A DNA stretch of 64,000 nt from Alexandriicola marinus. GTDB lineage: Bacteria > Pseudomonadota > Alphaproteobacteria > Rhodobacterales > Rhodobacteraceae. Within the stretch, counting starts at the first letter, position 1. The number at the start of each line of letters is the position of its first letter. Below the pieces are notes generated by a model that saw only the letters and a list, made by a program, of their open reading frames with translations, did not search any database and was not told where the DNA came from. Of this stretch, positions 36,834 through 46,588 are shown in pieces. The position numbers and the translations under genes were made by a program. Location of the stretch: contig NZ_RBVZ01000001.1 in assembly GCF_004000435.1 (NCBI RefSeq), positions 434,001 to 498,000 of the forward strand, in the 5' to 3' direction.

Positions 36834-37736
36834 ATGAGCGACGCCTCCGATGAAATCGAGGACAGCACCGCCCCGCTGATCGAGCATCTTGCCGAATTGC
36901 GCTCGCGGTTGATCTGGTCCCTGCTGGCCTTTGTCGTGGGGATGGTGATCTGCTTCACGGTTTGGAAACCGGTCTTCGATTTCCTCAGCTCGCCGCTGTG
37001 CAATGCGCTGATCGAACGCGGGCAGGAATGTCAGACCTACCTTCTGCAATTGCAGGAGGGTTTCTTCCTCGCGATCTCGATCTCGTTGTTCGGCGGTCTG
37101 GTGCTGTCGTTTCCGATCATCAGCTACCAGATGTGGCGCTTCGTGGCGCCGGGGCTTTACCGCACGGAAAAGAATGCGTTTCTGCCCTTCCTGATCTCCT
37201 CGCCTGCGATGTTTCTGCTGGGCGGGGCTTTTGCGTTCTACATCATCACGCCGCTGGCCTTTAACTTCTTCCTCGGGTTTCAGCAGGCGGGCGCCCTGGG
37301 CGAAGGCCCGACCACCGACACGACCACGGCGGGGATCGCCTTTCAGGGCTCCGCACAGGGTTACGTCCTTCTGACGATCAAGTTCATCGTGGCCTTTGGC
37401 CTGTGTTTCCAGCTGCCCGTGCTTCTGACCCTGATGGGCAAGGCGGGGCTGGTCAGTGCCGAAGGTCTGGGCCGGGTCCGCAAATACGCGATGGTGGGCA
37501 TCCTCGTAGTTGCAGCTCTTGCCACGCCGCCCGATGTCGTCAGCCAGGTGATCCTCTTTACCGTGGTCTATGGTCTTTACGAGGTATCGATCATTCTCGT
37601 CCGTCGGGTGGAACGTCAGCGCGAAGCCAAGCTGCGGGCCGAAGGCCTGTGGTTCGAGGATGACGAGGAAGAGGCCGACATTGCCGAGGCGGCGGCCGCC
37701 GACGATGATGCGACCGACGTGAAGGACCGCTCCTGA
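36834..37736 (+). CDS. tatC: Sec-independent translocase subunit TatC
   Basis: A 300-residue, six-helix membrane receptor for twin-arginine signals. Landmarks are the N-terminal LIEHLAELRSRL motif, FLAISISLFGGLVLSFPIIS, the QMWRFVAPGLYRTEKN loop and TPPDVVSQV. The C-terminal tail is acidic (EDDEEEAD). The last base of its stop overlaps the ATG of the DUF815 gene. Confidence 0.97.
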   Translation: MSDASDEIEDSTAPLIEHLAELRSRLIWSLLAFVVGMVICFTVWKPVFDFLSSPLCNALIERGQECQTYLLQLQEGFFLAISISLFGGLVLSFPIISYQMWRFVAPGLYRTEKNAFLPFLISSPAMFLLGGAFAFYIITPLAFNFFLGFQQAGALGEGPTTDTTTAGIAFQGSAQGYVLLTIKFIVAFGLCFQLPVLLTLMGKAGLVSAEGLGRVRKYAMVGILVVAALATPPDVVSQVILFTVVYGLYEVSIILVRRVERQREAKLRAEGLWFEDDEEEADIAEAAAADDDATDVKDRS

Positions 37737-38584
37737 TGAAGAAATCCGAGTCTCTCGCGCGGATCGCGCGCGCGCTGGAGCGGATCGCCCCGGTGCCGGC
37801 GGAGGCCCCCGATTTCGACGCCGCCACCGCCTTTGTCTGGCATGCCGATCCCGACAAGCTTGTTCCCGTCGCGCATGTCAGTCGCGTCGATGTCGACCTG
37901 CTGCTGGGGATCGGCCGGGCCCGCGACACCCTGATGGAGAATTCGCTTCAATTCGCGAAGGGTCTGCCCGCCAACAACGCCTTGTTGTGGGGTGCGCGCG
38001 GGATGGGGAAATCAAGCCTCGTCAAGGCTGTGCATGGCGCGTTGAGCGCCGAGTTTCCCGGGCTAAAGATCGTCGAGATCCAGCGCGAGGACCTGCCGAC
38101 GATCGGACGCTGCCTTGCGCTTCTGCGCGAGGCGCCCCAGTCACGGTTCATCCTGTTCTGCGATGACCTGTCGTTCAGCCACGACGACGCGCATTACAAA
38201 TCGCTCAAGGCGGTTCTGGATGGCGGGATCGAGGGGCGGCCGGATAACGTGGTGCTTTATGCCACGTCGAACCGCCGTCATCTTATGCCCCGCGACATGA
38301 TCGAGAACGAACGATCAAGCGCGATCAATCCCTCCGAGGCCGTCGAGGAAAAGGTTTCATTGTCCGACCGCTTCGGCCTGTGGCTGGGCTTCCATCCCTG
38401 CGATCAGGATGAATACCTCGCGATGATCCGGGGCTATTGCGATGCCTATGGCGTCGAGATCGACGACGAGACTCTCCGCGCCGAGGCCATCGAATGGCAG
38501 GCCACACGCGGGAGCCGCTCGGGCCGGGTCGCATGGCAATACTTCACTGATCTGGCGGGCCGACGGGGCGTGTCCCTGTCGTAG
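37736..38584 (+). CDS. DUF815-family AAA ATPase
   Basis: A 282-residue P-loop ATPase. Walker A is WGARGMGKSSLVKA (about 83-96) and Walker B lies in FILFCDDLSF. ATSNRRHLMP and the ERSSAINPSEAVEEKVSLSDRF segment are DUF815 hallmarks. The cellular role is not established. The start overlaps the tatC stop, so it is co-transcribed with the Tat genes. It faces nlpD convergently 22 bases away. Confidence 0.9.
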   Translation: MKKSESLARIARALERIAPVPAEAPDFDAATAFVWHADPDKLVPVAHVSRVDVDLLLGIGRARDTLMENSLQFAKGLPANNALLWGARGMGKSSLVKAVHGALSAEFPGLKIVEIQREDLPTIGRCLALLREAPQSRFILFCDDLSFSHDDAHYKSLKAVLDGGIEGRPDNVVLYATSNRRHLMPRDMIENERSSAINPSEAVEEKVSLSDRFGLWLGFHPCDQDEYLAMIRGYCDAYGVEIDDETLRAEAIEWQATRGSRSGRVAWQYFTDLAGRRGVSLS

Positions 38585-38606
38585 GGCAGGACCTGTCCCG
38601 CCGCGC

Positions 38607-39836
38607 TCAGGGCAGGAAATTCGACGGATCGACGCTGTCGGTGCCCTGACGAACCTCGAAATGCAGAAAGCTCGGGTCGCCGGCAAGAACCGACCCGATC
38701 ACCGTTCCCTGACTGACCTGCTGGTTTCGCTCGACCTGCAGGGCGTCGACATGGGTATAGACCGTCAGGAGGTTGTCGGGATGGCGGATCACGACGATCT
38801 GGATCCCGGCGGTATCGGTGGTGATCGCGGCGACGGTTCCGGCGGCGGCGGCCCTGACCGGGGTTCCCGCAGCCACGCCGATGTCGATCCCCTCGTTCCG
38901 ACCCCGCGCATAATCGCGGATGATGGTGCCCGTGACCGGATAGATCATCGGCGCATCGCTGGGCGCGGCCTGTGATTGTTCGCTGCCCAGATCGGGGGCC
39001 TCGCTGGCGACCTCGTCGTCATTGGCCCCGGCCTGTGCCACGGGTTCGGGGTTCTCGTCAGGCAGCGGTGCGGCTGCACTTGGCGGCACCGGCGTCGCGC
39101 TGCCCTCGCCGGGAAGGGCGGCATCCGATGTTGCGGGGGGGGGCGCGGCGCCGGGGACCGGGATCAGAAGGAACTGGCCCTCGCGGATCGACAGATCGGA
39201 ACCCAGCCCGTTCCATTCCGCGATGGCGCCCACATCGGTTCCATAGACCCGCGCGATGGAATAGATCGTCTCGCCTCGGATGACCTGGTGGCGGATCGGT
39301 TCAACCCCGGTCTGCGGCTCGGGTGTCGAGGGCTGGGCTGCGGGTTGCACCGTGGGTTCGGTCGTCACGTCGCCGGCCCGGTCGATCGCATCCGAGGCGA
39401 TCGTTGTGACATCGACTTCGGACGGCGGCTGGATCGGGCCCGATACACTTGCACCCGTGGCTGGTGAAGGCTCTGCCACCCGAACGGGCAGGGCAATGAT
39501 CTCGTCGCGGCGCAGCGTGACGTCGGGGTCGATCCCGTTGTAACGGGCCAGCTGATCGGCATCCAAACCAAGGCGCGCCGCGATGGTGCGCACCGTGTCG
39601 CCGCGCCGGGCCACGACAACCTGATAATTGGGATAGGAAATCACGCCGCGATTGTCAGGCGCAGGTCGTGTCGGGGTCGCGGCCAGCGCCGCTGTGGTGT
39701 CGAACCCCGACGTCAGATCCCGAAGATCGAGGTCGAACGGTTCATCTGAACAGGCGGCAAGCAGGGCGGCCGAACAGGCAAGAAGGGTTCCGCGCCGAAT
39801 GGCCGGACCGAACGAGTAAAAGGGTCGCTGCATCAT
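38607..39836 (-). CDS. nlpD: NlpD-like lipoprotein with two LysM and a degenerate M23 domain
   Basis: A 409-residue lipoprotein (lipobox LLAAC, Cys29) that probably activates amidases during cell separation. Two LysM domains are seen (about 70-115, YQVVVARRGDTVRTIA, and 180-225, HQVIRGETIYSIA). The C-terminal 110 residues are LytM/M23-like. The zinc ligands look degenerate: the usual H-x3-D reads RNEGIDIG and the usual H-x-H reads SFLHFEV. Such loss fits an activator rather than a peptidase. Encoded behind surE and pcm, a common order. Confidence 0.9.
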   Translation of the reverse strand: MMQRPFYSFGPAIRRGTLLACSAALLAACSDEPFDLDLRDLTSGFDTTAALAATPTRPAPDNRGVISYPNYQVVVARRGDTVRTIAARLGLDADQLARYNGIDPDVTLRRDEIIALPVRVAEPSPATGASVSGPIQPPSEVDVTTIASDAIDRAGDVTTEPTVQPAAQPSTPEPQTGVEPIRHQVIRGETIYSIARVYGTDVGAIAEWNGLGSDLSIREGQFLLIPVPGAAPPPATSDAALPGEGSATPVPPSAAAPLPDENPEPVAQAGANDDEVASEAPDLGSEQSQAAPSDAPMIYPVTGTIIRDYARGRNEGIDIGVAAGTPVRAAAAGTVAAITTDTAGIQIVVIRHPDNLLTVYTHVDALQVERNQQVSQGTVIGSVLAGDPSFLHFEVRQGTDSVDPSNFLP

Positions 39837-39906
39837 ATCCTCAATCGCCTCTGACCTCTTGAGCGGGTCCTTGCGCTATATGTGTCGTCGCTTTGCCACC
39901 GGCCGC

Positions 39907-40551
39907 TCAATCCCGACCGAGCCCCTCCATCAGGGGCACGAACCGCACCGTCCGAAGTTCTTCGTAATCGAACCCGTCCTCGGACCGGCGCACCCTGATC
40001 AGGCTTTGCACCGTATCAGACTGCCCCACCGGCAAGACCATGATACCCCCGATCCGCAGCTGGGCCAAGAGGGGGCCGGGCGGGTCCTCGGCGGCCGCCG
40101 TGACGATGATCCTGTCGAACGGCGCCTGTTCGGGCAGACCATGGCTGCCATCGGCGGTAAAGGCGGTGATATTGGTCAGGCTCAGTTCGTCAAAGATCCG
40201 TCGGGCCCCGTCGACCAGCCTGCGATACCGCTCGACCGTATAGACCCGGCGCGCCAGCAGGCTCAGGATCGCGGCCTGGTAGCCGGAGCCTGTGCCCACC
40301 TCGAGAACCTTGTGCCGTTCCTCCACCTCGAGCGCCTGCGTCATCAGGCCCACGACCGAGGGTTGCGAGATCGTCTGGCCGCAGGCGATGGGCAGGGGCA
40401 TGTCCTCGTAGGCGCGTCCGGCAAAGACGCTGCCGCTGATAAAGCGGGCGCGGTCGATCTTTTCCATCGCCCGAAGCGTGCGGGCATCCGTCACGCCGCG
40501 CGACCGAAGCGCGAATAGGAACTGCATCTTGGCTTCGGCGTCGAAACTCAC
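39907..40551 (-). CDS. pcm: Protein-L-isoaspartate O-methyltransferase
   Basis: A 214-residue SAM-dependent enzyme that starts repair of isoaspartyl residues in damaged proteins. The SAM site is [16 protein letters not shown] (about 77-92), with [17 protein letters not shown] before it and [14 protein letters not shown] after it. The ATG overlaps the surE stop by four bases. pcm and surE form a classical stress-survival pair. Confidence 0.95.
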   Translation of the reverse strand: MSFDAEAKMQFLFALRSRGVTDARTLRAMEKIDRARFISGSVFAGRAYEDMPLPIACGQTISQPSVVGLMTQALEVEERHKVLEVGTGSGYQAAILSLLARRVYTVERYRRLVDGARRIFDELSLTNITAFTADGSHGLPEQAPFDRIIVTAAAEDPPGPLLAQLRIGGIMVLPVGQSDTVQSLIRVRRSEDGFDYEELRTVRFVPLMEGLGRD

Positions 40552-41333
40552 GCAAAGCTCCCTTCGAGGGACGCCAGCGCATCATGCGCGGTCAGATCGG
40601 CCCGCATCGGCGTGATCGAGATCCGACCCTCGAGGTTGGCTGTCACATCGGTATCGGGGCCTGTCGCCTCGTCCTGTTTGCCGCCGCGGATCCAGTGAAA
40701 CCTGCGCCCGTTCGGCGCGACCGAGGGTTCGGCGACAAAGCGCGATGTGGGGCGGAAGCCTTGCGCGACCACGGCCATGCCAGTCACTTCGTCGGCGGGC
40801 ACGGGCGGAAAATTCACGTTGTAGAACAGCCGGTAAGGAGCGTGGCTGCCCTCGTCTGCCGCGAGAATGCGGTTGATCACCTCTGCACCGTGCGCTGCCG
40901 CGGCCTCGAACGGCTGATCGAGGCCTACGTTCCGGGGTCCATAGAATTGCGACAGCGCGATCGCGGGGATGCCCTGCAACGCGGCCTCCATCGCGGCGCC
41001 GATCGTGCCGGAATACAGCGTGTTCTGGCCTGCGTTGTTACCGCGATTGACACCCGACAGGACAAGGTCAGGGGGGCCGTCCTTCATCACGTCATGCAAG
41101 CCCACGAGCACGCAATCGGCGGGGCTGCCCTCTAGCGCGAAGCGCCGTGGGCCCAGCTCTGCCATCATTGTGGGGCGCGAATAGCTGATGCAATGACCGA
41201 CGCCCGATTGCTCGAACGCGGGGGCAACGGTCCAGACCTCGCCATCCCTGCCGGCGATGGTATCCGCGATCTCGGACAGGATCCGCAGGCCGGGGGCGTT
41301 GATCCCGTCGTCATTGGTGATGAGTATGCGCAT
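40548..41333 (-). CDS. surE: 5'/3'-nucleotidase SurE
   Basis: A 261-residue metal-dependent nucleoside monophosphatase. The start is placed at [15 protein letters not shown] (41333), the conserved N-terminus holding the metal-binding Asp8 and Asp9; a frame extending to 41585 enters the neighbouring gene. [10 protein letters not shown] and [11 protein letters not shown] complete the active site. It overlaps pcm by four bases. Confidence 0.96.
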   Translation of the reverse strand: MRILITNDDGINAPGLRILSEIADTIAGRDGEVWTVAPAFEQSGVGHCISYSRPTMMAELGPRRFALEGSPADCVLVGLHDVMKDGPPDLVLSGVNRGNNAGQNTLYSGTIGAAMEAALQGIPAIALSQFYGPRNVGLDQPFEAAAAHGAEVINRILAADEGSHAPYRLFYNVNFPPVPADEVTGMAVVAQGFRPTSRFVAEPSVAPNGRRFHWIRGGKQDEATGPDTDVTANLEGRISITPMRADLTAHDALASLEGSFA

Positions 41334-41399
41334 GACGCCCCCCCCGGTAATCCCGGCCCGTGTCTCGGCCCTTGGGACCTGATTACGGGAGCGGGCAGG

Positions 41400-41417
41400 G
41401 GCGGGCAAGCGCCCGCC
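41400..41417 (-). terminator. GC-rich hairpin behind the SDR gene
   Basis: GGCGGGC, loop AAGC, GCCCGCC form a perfect seven-base stem between the stop of the SDR gene (41420) and surE. No U-run follows on the minus strand, so it may only be an attenuator or part of a factor-dependent end. Confidence 0.4.
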
Positions 41418-41419
41418 GG

Positions 41420-42061
41420 TCAATCCGCAAGGATCGCAGGGCAGAGCGTTGCGGCCGCGTCGTGAATATCCGTCAATGCGTCTCGATTTTCGCCCGGAAA
41501 GAACCGCGCGCGCACGGCTGTTGGCATCGGCGGCGGGCTCAGTATCTCGATCCTTGGGCCGGTGCGGCGGCTTTCGGCCTGCCAACTGCGGGCCAGAGCG
41601 ATCTGCGCGGCCTTCGTTGCGCCGTAATGGCCAAAGAATTTCTCGCCGGCGCGATCATCATCCAGAAACACCGCGCAACCCGTCTCGCCCAGAAGCGGCT
41701 GGACATAGCTGATCAGGCGCTGCGTGGCCTTGATGTTGACCGCGACGGATTTGTCGAAATCCTTGTCCGACAGATGCGGTGCGGGCGCGAGGGGGCCGGC
41801 GTGGATGGCGGTATGGATCCAGATATCGAGCCTCCCCCAGCGGTCATGGATGCCGCGGCACAGCTGCTGCATTGCCTCGGGCACGGTGATATCCATCGGC
41901 GCAAGCGTCGCCTGTCCGCCCTTGGCGCGGATCCGGTCATCCAGTTCTTCGAGCCCGCCCACGGTGCGGGCCACGGCCACTATATGGGCATGGGGCGCCA
42001 GCGCTTCGGCCAGCGCGGCGCCCAGCCCGCGGGAGGCGCCGGTGATCAGGGCTGTCTTCAT
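41420..42061 (-). CDS. Short-chain dehydrogenase/reductase
   Basis: A 213-residue oxidoreductase. The cofactor motif [15 protein letters not shown] lies at residues 7-21. The region around [16 protein letters not shown] provides the Tyr-x3-Lys catalytic pair. The usual NNAG motif reads IHTAIHAG, which is a variant. The substrate is unknown. It overlaps the sulfotransferase-like gene by four bases. Confidence 0.85.
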   Translation of the reverse strand: MKTALITGASRGLGAALAEALAPHAHIVAVARTVGGLEELDDRIRAKGGQATLAPMDITVPEAMQQLCRGIHDRWGRLDIWIHTAIHAGPLAPAPHLSDKDFDKSVAVNIKATQRLISYVQPLLGETGCAVFLDDDRAGEKFFGHYGATKAAQIALARSWQAESRRTGPRIEILSPPPMPTAVRARFFPGENRDALTDIHDAAATLCPAILAD

Positions 42062-42621
42062 GAATTGGCCTTCGTTGCGTTATGGGAAATGCGCAGTTCG
42101 GCCCGCGCGGCCTCGAGATCGCCTTCGGCCCCGATCCACTGGGCCAGCCGGTCGAAATCCGTCTCCATCGTTTCCAGCGCCATGGACATGACATGGGTCT
42201 TGTCGCGCAGGAACAGCTCGATGTTGCTGGTGACGTTGTCAACGTAATCGCGGCAGAACTCCATCACCGGCACCCCGCGCGACCGATAGCGCGACCGCGA
42301 CAGGATATCGGTGCGGTAGGCCTTGAGGATGCCCTGATGGGCGCGTGCCGCAAAGCTCGCCGCCACCGCCTCGGGGTCCCGGGTCAGGTGCACATAGGCC
42401 GCCCGGTCGCCCCAGGCCCGGTCAAGCCGCCCCAGAAGCCAGGCCAGCCGGTTGTCGATCTCGATCCGGTTCGGGCCGAAATCGAACCGCTCCGGTCCCG
42501 TCAGGTGGGTCCGGGTTTCGTGGCCCGCGCTGAAATTCGTGAAATGCGCGCAGGCCTTGGACAGGGTCATCGACCCGCAGCGCCCGGTGCACAGGACGAT
42601 CACGGTCGAGGGCAGCTTCAT
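42058..42621 (-). CDS. Sulfotransferase-like protein
   Basis: A 187-residue protein whose N-terminus VIVLCTGRCGSMTLSKA matches the 5'-phosphosulfate-binding loop of sulfotransferases, and whose LTRDPEAVAASFA segment fits the 3'-phosphate-binding region. Start at MKLPST (42621) in a four-base overlap with the DUF1801 gene; a longer frame to 42789 lies inside that gene. It is shorter than most sulfotransferases, so activity is not certain. Acceptor unknown. Confidence 0.7.
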   Translation of the reverse strand: MKLPSTVIVLCTGRCGSMTLSKACAHFTNFSAGHETRTHLTGPERFDFGPNRIEIDNRLAWLLGRLDRAWGDRAAYVHLTRDPEAVAASFAARAHQGILKAYRTDILSRSRYRSRGVPVMEFCRDYVDNVTSNIELFLRDKTHVMSMALETMETDFDRLAQWIGAEGDLEAARAELRISHNATKANS

Positions 42622-42974
42622 GCCGCGATCTCCACAAGGCGCAGCGCAACGATCTGTCCGACAAGCGCTGATGGCAGGCGGGTGTCTGGGGCGAAAAGGA
42701 CGCCGCTCTTCGAATGCTTCAGGCCCAGCGACTCCAGTTCCGCGGCCAGTTGAGGGATGATTGTTCCGGAATGCGGATACAGCCCGCAATGCGCCTTGAA
42801 GGCGGCGTAGCCCGCGACCATCTTCCCGCGCCGGAGCCCGGGCATCCCGTAGGACATGACGTCCTGCGCATCGGGGACATGGCGCCTCAGCTCTGCCCTG
42901 AGATCAAGCAGGCAGCGCCGCTTTTCCTCCGAAAGGCCCGAGAGATAATCGTCGACTGCGTCACAATCCGTCAT
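42618..42974 (-). CDS. DUF1801 family protein
   Basis: A 118-residue protein with the DUF1801/YdhG layout: an N-terminal helical part (VDDYLSGLSEEKRRCLLDLR), then DVMSYGMPGL, KAHCGLYPHSG and GVLFAPDTRLP. The fold is known in the family, the function is not. It lies 46 bases behind purF and overlaps the sulfotransferase-like gene, so the three small genes behind purF form one unit. Confidence 0.85.
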   Translation of the reverse strand: MTDCDAVDDYLSGLSEEKRRCLLDLRAELRRHVPDAQDVMSYGMPGLRRGKMVAGYAAFKAHCGLYPHSGTIIPQLAAELESLGLKHSKSGVLFAPDTRLPSALVGQIVALRLVEIAA

Positions 42975-43020
42975 GGCCGCTGCCTATGCCGCGAAATCGC
43001 ATCCGGCACAAGCGGCGGGC

Positions 43021-44487
43021 CTATTCGGCGGCCTTCATGACAAAGCCCTGCTCGATCATGTCGGCCGGTCGCACGGGATAGTCGCCCGAGAAACAGGCAT
43101 CGCAATATTGCGGCTGTGCGGCATTGCGGCCACCGGCCTCGCCCACGGCGCGGTAGAGCCCGTCGAGTGAGATGAACTTCAGACTGTCGACGCCCAGATG
43201 CTCGCGCATCTCGTCTTCGCTCATGGTCGCGGCCAGAAGTTTTTCGCGCTGCGGCGTATCGACCCCATAGAAACAGGGCCATGCCGTCGGCGGGGATGCG
43301 ATGCGGAAATGCACCTCGGCCGCGCCTGCATCGAGGATCATGTCCTTGATCTTCTGGCTGGTCGTGCCACGCACCACGCTGTCATCGACGAGGATCACCC
43401 GTTTGCCCCGGATCAGGGCACGGTTGACGTTCAGCTTGAGCCGCACACCCATGTTGCGGATCTGCTCGGTCGGTTCGATGAAGGTCCGGCCCATGTACTG
43501 GTTGCGGATGATCCCCATGGCGTAAGGAATGCCCGAGGCAAGGCTGTATCCGATCGCGGCCGGCGTGCCGCTGTCGGGCACCGGGCAGACCAGATCGGCC
43601 TCGACCGGGCTTTCCTTGGCCAGTTCCCGGCCGATCGCCTCGCGGGTTTCATAGACCGACCGCCCGCCGACGCTGCTGTCGGGGCGCGAGAAATAGACAT
43701 GTTCGAAGATGCAGAACCGCGGTTTGGCCCGGCGGAACGGAAAATGGCTTTCGACGCCCTCTTCGGTGCAGACGACCATCTCTCCGGGTTCGACTTCGCG
43801 GACCAGCTCGGCCCCGATGATGTCGAGTGCGCAGCTTTCGGAGGCCAGAACCCAGCCATCGCCGATCTGGCCCAGAACAAGGGGCCGCACGCCCAGCGGA
43901 TCGCGGCAGCCGATCAGCTTTTGCCGTGTCATCGCGACGATCGAGAACGCACCCTCGACCTTGCGCAGCGCATCTTCCATTCGGTCGGGGATCGTTCGGC
44001 CCATGGACCGGGCCATCAGGTGAATGATGCATTCGGTGTCCGACGAGGACTGGAAGATCGAGCCACGCTCAATCAGTTCGCGCCGCAGTTCGAGCGCATT
44101 GGTGATGTTGCCGTTATGGGCAACAGCCGCGCCGCCCATCGAGAACTCGCCGAAAAAGGGCTGCACGTCGCGAATCGCGGTCTGGCCCTTCGATCCGGCG
44201 GTCGAATAACGCACATGCCCGATGCCGATGGGGCCGGGCAGGCTGTCGATCATCTCGGTCGAGGTGAAATTGTCCCGAACAAGCCCCATGCGGCGGGCCT
44301 GGTGAAATCCGGTGTCGGGATCGTGCGTGACGATACCGCCGGCTTCCTGGCCGCGATGTTGCAGGGCGTGCAGGCCGAGGGCCACGAGGCTGGATGCGGT
44401 TCCGACGCCGACGACGCCAAAGACTCCGCATTCCTCCCTCAGTTTGTCATCGTCGAATGGGTGGGCGGGAGGCATGTCATTCGTCAC
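43021..44487 (-). CDS. purF: Amidophosphoribosyltransferase
   Basis: A 488-residue enzyme for the first committed step of purine synthesis. The N-terminal nucleophile is Cys20 (EECGVFGVVG) after a short propeptide that must be removed. The PRPP loop is VILVDDSVVRGTTSQKI. Cysteines in RFCIFEHVYF, AWPCFYGVD and YCDACFSGDYP match the ligands of the [4Fe-4S] type known from Bacillus subtilis PurF. It follows cvpA, the classical cvpA-purF order. Confidence 0.97.
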   Translation of the reverse strand: MTNDMPPAHPFDDDKLREECGVFGVVGVGTASSLVALGLHALQHRGQEAGGIVTHDPDTGFHQARRMGLVRDNFTSTEMIDSLPGPIGIGHVRYSTAGSKGQTAIRDVQPFFGEFSMGGAAVAHNGNITNALELRRELIERGSIFQSSSDTECIIHLMARSMGRTIPDRMEDALRKVEGAFSIVAMTRQKLIGCRDPLGVRPLVLGQIGDGWVLASESCALDIIGAELVREVEPGEMVVCTEEGVESHFPFRRAKPRFCIFEHVYFSRPDSSVGGRSVYETREAIGRELAKESPVEADLVCPVPDSGTPAAIGYSLASGIPYAMGIIRNQYMGRTFIEPTEQIRNMGVRLKLNVNRALIRGKRVILVDDSVVRGTTSQKIKDMILDAGAAEVHFRIASPPTAWPCFYGVDTPQREKLLAATMSEDEMREHLGVDSLKFISLDGLYRAVGEAGGRNAAQPQYCDACFSGDYPVRPADMIEQGFVMKAAE

Positions 44488-44533
44488 GGCGGGGCAGCTC
44501 CGAATCCGGTGTGACAGTTCTGTGACGTCATAA

Positions 44534-44559
44534 CGGGATGCAGCGCCGCTGTCATCCCG
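44534..44559 (-). terminator. Hairpin between cvpA and purF
   Basis: CGGGATG-CAGCG and CGCTG-T-CATCCCG form a twelve-base stem with one bulged base, located 14 bases behind the cvpA stop. No U-run follows on the minus strand. It could reduce read-through into purF or act as a regulatory hairpin in the purF leader. Confidence 0.45.
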
Positions 44560-44572
44560 CCGTTTCGGTCAA

Positions 44573-45139
44573 TTACCCAGCATCGGGCGAACCGCAATCG
44601 CCGACCAGCTGTTCATACTGGGTGGTGATCCAGCCGAGCGCGGCTTCGGGGTTCTGTTCTTCAAGCTGGTCGGTAAAGCGCGAGAAGACGGCGGCGGAGC
44701 GGCTGTCCTCGACCATCTGCACCGATTGCGCGGTCAGGACGGTGTCATAGACAAAGAAGGCGACCGCGACCAAGAGGATCCCCCGGAACACCCCGAACAG
44801 GAAGCCAAGGCCCTGATCGACCCCGCCAAGCGCCGATCGCTGGACGATCGACGAAAACAGCGGGGTGAAGACGGAAAAGACCACCAGCGTGACGGCGAAC
44901 ACGGCCGCAAAGGCCGCGATGATCGACAATTCGCAGCTGTCTCCGATGAAATCGCCCAGAACAGGGATCTGGCGCACAAGCGGCTGAACCTGATCGGCGA
45001 AGATGAAGGCAAGGATCGTCGCGCCGATCCAACCCGCGATTGCAAGCGCCTCACGCACGAGACCGCGGCTATAGGCCAATAGGGCCGAGAGCACGATCAC
45101 GGCCGCAACGACGCCGTCGATAATGGTAAAACCTTCCAT
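44573..45139 (-). CDS. cvpA: CvpA family membrane protein
   Basis: A 188-residue protein with four membrane helices, starting with FTIIDGVVAAVIVLSALLAYSRG, the CvpA hallmark. In E. coli the gene is needed for colicin V production and export and lies before purF. The loop GGVDQGLGFLFGVFRG is the second hallmark. It sits 21 bases behind radA. Confidence 0.9.
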   Translation of the reverse strand: MEGFTIIDGVVAAVIVLSALLAYSRGLVREALAIAGWIGATILAFIFADQVQPLVRQIPVLGDFIGDSCELSIIAAFAAVFAVTLVVFSVFTPLFSSIVQRSALGGVDQGLGFLFGVFRGILLVAVAFFVYDTVLTAQSVQMVEDSRSAAVFSRFTDQLEEQNPEAALGWITTQYEQLVGDCGSPDAG

Positions 45140-45160
45140 GGGCCTCGACTCTTGTCCCCG

Positions 45161-46549
45161 TCATCCGGATTCGGGTGTTATCCCGAAGACCGTTTCGATC
45201 ACTCCTGCCAGATCCTGCATGTTCTGCAGCTCCAGCCCCACCTCCTGATCCGGATCCGCGCGACGTTTCGCGCGCGCGGGCAGGATCGCGGAGGAGAAAC
45301 CAAGTTTTTGCGCCTCTTTCAACCGGTTTTCGGTCTGGCTGACCGGACGCACCGCACCTGATAGGCTGATCTCGCCGAAAATGACACAGGTTTCGGACAA
45401 CGTCGTATCTTCGCGCGCGGAAACAAGTGCGCAGGCCACGGCAAGGTCGGCGGCAGGTTCGGTGATCCGCAATCCGCCCGCCACGTTGAGATAGACATCG
45501 AGCCCGGCGAAGGTGATCCCGCAGCGCGCCTCGAGCACGGCTAGGATCATCGCCAGCCGGCTGCCATCCCACCCGACGACCGAGCGGCGCGCCTGACCCT
45601 GAGGGGCAGGGGCGACAAGCGCCTGTATCTCGCACAAGAGCGGCCGGGTGCCTTCGATCCCGGCAAAGACGACCGATCCCGGGGCAGGGGCGCTGCGTTC
45701 GCTCAGGAACAGGGCCGAGGGGTTCCTGACCTCAGCCAGCCCCTTGCCCGTCATCTCGAAGACGCCGATCTCGTCGGCGGGGCCAAAGCGGTTCTTCACG
45801 GCGCGCAGAATACGGAACTGTTGGCCGCGTTCGCCTTCGAAATAGAGAACGCAATCGACCATGTGTTCAACGACACGCGGCCCGGCAATGGCGCCTTCCT
45901 TGGTCACATGCCCCACGAGGACGACGGCCATGTTGCGGGCCTTGGCAAAGGTCGTCAGCTCATGCGCCGCAGCCCGGACCTGACTGACGGAGCCCGGCGC
46001 GCTGTCGACGGTGTCGGCCCACATCGTCTGGATCGAATCGATGATCGCGAGGTCGGGTTTTTCCTCCTCGAGCGTCGTGAGGATGTCGCGCAGGTTGGTT
46101 TCGGCCGCCAGTTTGACGGGGCTTTGTTCCAGCCCGAGCCTGCGTGCCCGCATCTGGACCTGTGCCGAGGATTCCTCGCCCGTGACATAGATCACCTTGA
46201 GCCCGTTGCGGGCGAATCGTGCCGCCGCCTGAAGCAGGAGCGTCGATTTCCCGATCCCCGGATCGCCGCCCAGCAGGATCGCAGAGGCCGCAACAAGGCC
46301 ACCGCCCAGCACACGGTCCAGTTCCGCTACGCCCGCCTCGGTGCGGGGCGGGGCGTCCTCTTGCGTGGCAAGGTCGGTCAGCGGCACGGTCCGGCCGCGT
46401 TTTCCGCCCAGCGTCTTGGATTTCGGCCCCTGAGACAGGGGCTTGTCCTCGACGATGGAATTCCACGCGCCGCAGGCATCGCATTTGCCGGTCCATTTCG
46501 AATGGGCCGCGCCGCATTCGGTGCAGTGAAAACTCAGGTCCTTTGCCAT
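45161..46549 (-). CDS. radA: DNA repair protein RadA
   Basis: A 462-residue RecA-like ATPase that helps branch migration during recombination. The N-terminal zinc finger is CTECGAAHSKWTGKCDACG. Walker A is GGDPGIGKSTLLLQ. The RadA motif AVKNRFGPADEIGVFEM and the C-terminal Lon-protease-like domain (GLDVYLNVAGGLRI) are present. Length is normal. Confidence 0.96.
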   Translation of the reverse strand: MAKDLSFHCTECGAAHSKWTGKCDACGAWNSIVEDKPLSQGPKSKTLGGKRGRTVPLTDLATQEDAPPRTEAGVAELDRVLGGGLVAASAILLGGDPGIGKSTLLLQAAARFARNGLKVIYVTGEESSAQVQMRARRLGLEQSPVKLAAETNLRDILTTLEEEKPDLAIIDSIQTMWADTVDSAPGSVSQVRAAAHELTTFAKARNMAVVLVGHVTKEGAIAGPRVVEHMVDCVLYFEGERGQQFRILRAVKNRFGPADEIGVFEMTGKGLAEVRNPSALFLSERSAPAPGSVVFAGIEGTRPLLCEIQALVAPAPQGQARRSVVGWDGSRLAMILAVLEARCGITFAGLDVYLNVAGGLRITEPAADLAVACALVSAREDTTLSETCVIFGEISLSGAVRPVSQTENRLKEAQKLGFSSAILPARAKRRADPDQEVGLELQNMQDLAGVIETVFGITPESG

Positions 46550-46588
46550 GGCCCTTTCATGCCCCGCGGCGCGGGAAGGGGCAATGGC

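Noticed and set aside
38607-39836. Active M23 zinc endopeptidase
   Set aside because: Two of the usual zinc ligands appear replaced (RNEGIDIG and SFLHFEV), so an activator role is more likely.
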